From NCBI GenBank assembly GCA_002428285.1, contig DIVO01000002.1, positions 1-6,252 of the forward strand: 6,252 nt of DNA. The letters run 5' to 3'. The stretch comes from Patescibacteria group bacterium UBA6130 (GTDB taxonomy: Bacteria > Patescibacteriota > Microgenomatia > UBA12405 > UBA6130). Numbering within the stretch: position 1 is the first letter of the stretch; each line of letters opens with the position of its first letter. This document shows positions 5,165 through 6,252 of the stretch, piece after piece. The notes under the pieces are model-generated. The model searched no databases. It saw nothing but the letters and a program-made list of their open reading frames with translations, and had not been told where the DNA came from. Made by a program: the position numbers and the translations under genes.

Positions 5165-6252
5165 GCAACAATAGGATTACTTTTCTTTATGTCTCATTTT
5201 TATTTTGGGCAGTTATTGTTAGTGTAAGACTTTTTTATTGGCAGGTCTTATCGAAAGACAAATTTACTTTCGCACTCGAAAAACAAATATCTTCGCAAGG
5301 CAACGTTCTCCCTGAAAGAGGAAATATTTATGCCAACGACAACTTTCCCTTGGTAATGAATGAGGATAGATTTCTTCTCTATGCTTGGACTCCCCAAATC
5401 ACCCAAGATTTTGCTTCTGTGCTGGCAAAAATTAAACCAATAATATTTAACTCAGAAGACGAAGATAGAATAGAATTATTGAAAAGCAATTTCTCTGACG
5501 AAGAAAAACAATGGTTTCTTATTAAAAGCAATATTAGTAGCCAGGAAAAACAAAAAATTGATCAACTTAACATAAGCGGTTTACAATTTGAACAGGAATC
5601 ATTACGATCATACCCTGAAGGATCAATGTCTGCTCAGCTCTTAGGTTTTTTGGGGAAAGATGAAGTGGGAAAACAAATGGGATATTTTGGACTAGAGGGA
5701 TTCTATCAAAAACAGCTTTCAGGTCTTGTCGGTTTTGAAAAAAATATTAATGGCATATTTAAATGGCTTGAAGTCGGAGATATTGAAAAAGAAGCTAAAA
5801 ATGGAAGAGATCTCCAGCTTTTTTTAGATAGAAGCGTACAATTTATTGTTGAGGAGGAACTAAAAAATGCCCTCACAAGATATGGCGCAAAAGGAGGCTG
5901 GGTAGTGGTAATGGACTCAGAAAGCGGAGGTATTTTAGGTATGGCTTCATTTCCTAACTTTGATCCGGAAAAATATTATAACTACCCCTATGAATTCCTT
6001 AGTAACCCAACAATATCTGAAAGTTTTGAACCAGGTTCGATATTCAAACCTTTAATTATGGCCGCGGCTATCAATGAAAATTTGGTTAGCGCTGATACAA
6101 AATGTGATATTTGCTCCGGACCATTGCAGATAGGGGAGTACGAAATAAAAACCTGGAATGAAGTTTATCATCCCGGTTCTACCATGCAGGAGGTTATTAA
6201 AAATTCAGATAATGTTGGAATGGTCTTTGTCGCCAGAAAACTAGGCTTAGAA
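5161..6252 (+). CDS. ftsI: FtsI/PBP2-type class B penicillin-binding protein, 3' partial
   Basis: Septal peptidoglycan DD-transpeptidase that cross-links stem peptides on the outer face of the membrane. The frame runs open from the ATG at 5161 to the window edge (364 residues). It has an N-terminal membrane helix (about 6-26), then the PBP dimerisation domain from 'VLPERGNIYANDNFPLV' (49-65), with 'RSYPEGSMSAQLLGF' (149-163) and 'GYFGLEGFYQKQLSG' (173-187). The transpeptidase domain starts near 'GGWVVVMDSESGGILGMASF' (245-264). The catalytic SxxK is S293-I-F-K296 in 'FEPGSIFKP', and the SxN motif is S349-D-N351. The KTG motif should lie beyond the window. A CxxC pair (C315, C318) sits in 'CDICSGPLQIGEYEIKTWN', a form I associate with CPR FtsI proteins. 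Its place directly after ftsL favours FtsI over an elongation PBP2. It overlaps ftsL by 4 nt. Confidence 0.95.
   Translation, partial: MSNNRITFLYVSFLFWAVIVSVRLFYWQVLSKDKFTFALEKQISSQGNVLPERGNIYANDNFPLVMNEDRFLLYAWTPQITQDFASVLAKIKPIIFNSEDEDRIELLKSNFSDEEKQWFLIKSNISSQEKQKIDQLNISGLQFEQESLRSYPEGSMSAQLLGFLGKDEVGKQMGYFGLEGFYQKQLSGLVGFEKNINGIFKWLEVGDIEKEAKNGRDLQLFLDRSVQFIVEEELKNALTRYGAKGGWVVVMDSESGGILGMASFPNFDPEKYYNYPYEFLSNPTISESFEPGSIFKPLIMAAAINENLVSADTKCDICSGPLQIGEYEIKTWNEVYHPGSTMQEVIKNSDNVGMVFVARKLGLE

Noticed and set aside
1..6252. CRISPR arrays, tRNA or rRNA genes, insertion sequences, defence or toxin-antitoxin systems
   Set aside because: No spaced repeats, tRNA-like cloverleaf, transposase or defence domain was seen; all long frames are housekeeping, division or unknown envelope genes.

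Overview
The window is AT-rich (judged by eye, no count made) and tightly packed. All eight genes lie on the + strand. Gene content, protein sizes and style point to a Candidate Phyla Radiation (Patescibacteria) genome, perhaps of the Microgenomates type. The pointers are a DUF4012 protein, a compact RecO without zinc cysteines, a single-chain dimeric-type glycyl-tRNA synthetase, a minimal mraZ-rsmH-ftsL-ftsI division cluster, and start codons that mostly lack a Shine-Dalgarno sequence. UGA acts as a normal stop at the end of ftsL, which argues against the code-25 lineages (Gracilibacteria, SR1/Absconditabacteria). The lineage call is an inference from these features, not a database result.

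Layout: (1) 1-483, C-terminal part of a DUF4012 protein that begins upstream of the window. (2) 525-1094, recO, recombination mediator. (3) 1117-2508, glyS, glycyl-tRNA synthetase. (4) 2535-3314, a membrane-anchored extracytoplasmic protein I do not recognise. (5) 3315-3520, the longest non-coding stretch (206 nt). It ends in a promoter and an array of four 10-bp repeats that I read as the MraZ operator. (6) 3521-6252, start of the division and cell wall (dcw) cluster: mraZ, rsmH (mraW), ftsL-like and ftsI/pbpB. The last gene runs off the right edge.

The four dcw genes overlap one another by 14, 1 and 4 nt, so they are almost certainly one transcript with coupled translation. MraZ, the first product, probably represses its own operon through the repeats over its start. 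RsmH methylates 16S rRNA. FtsL and FtsI are divisome parts, and FtsI is the septal peptidoglycan transpeptidase. The upstream genes are housekeeping genes lying close together (22-41 nt apart) and may form a separate transcript.

I see no mobile element, CRISPR array, RNA gene or defence system. The content is largely ordinary. The points most worth a second look are the operator array that settles the mraZ start, the unrecognised membrane-anchored protein beside the division cluster, and a possible leaderless promoter for that protein.
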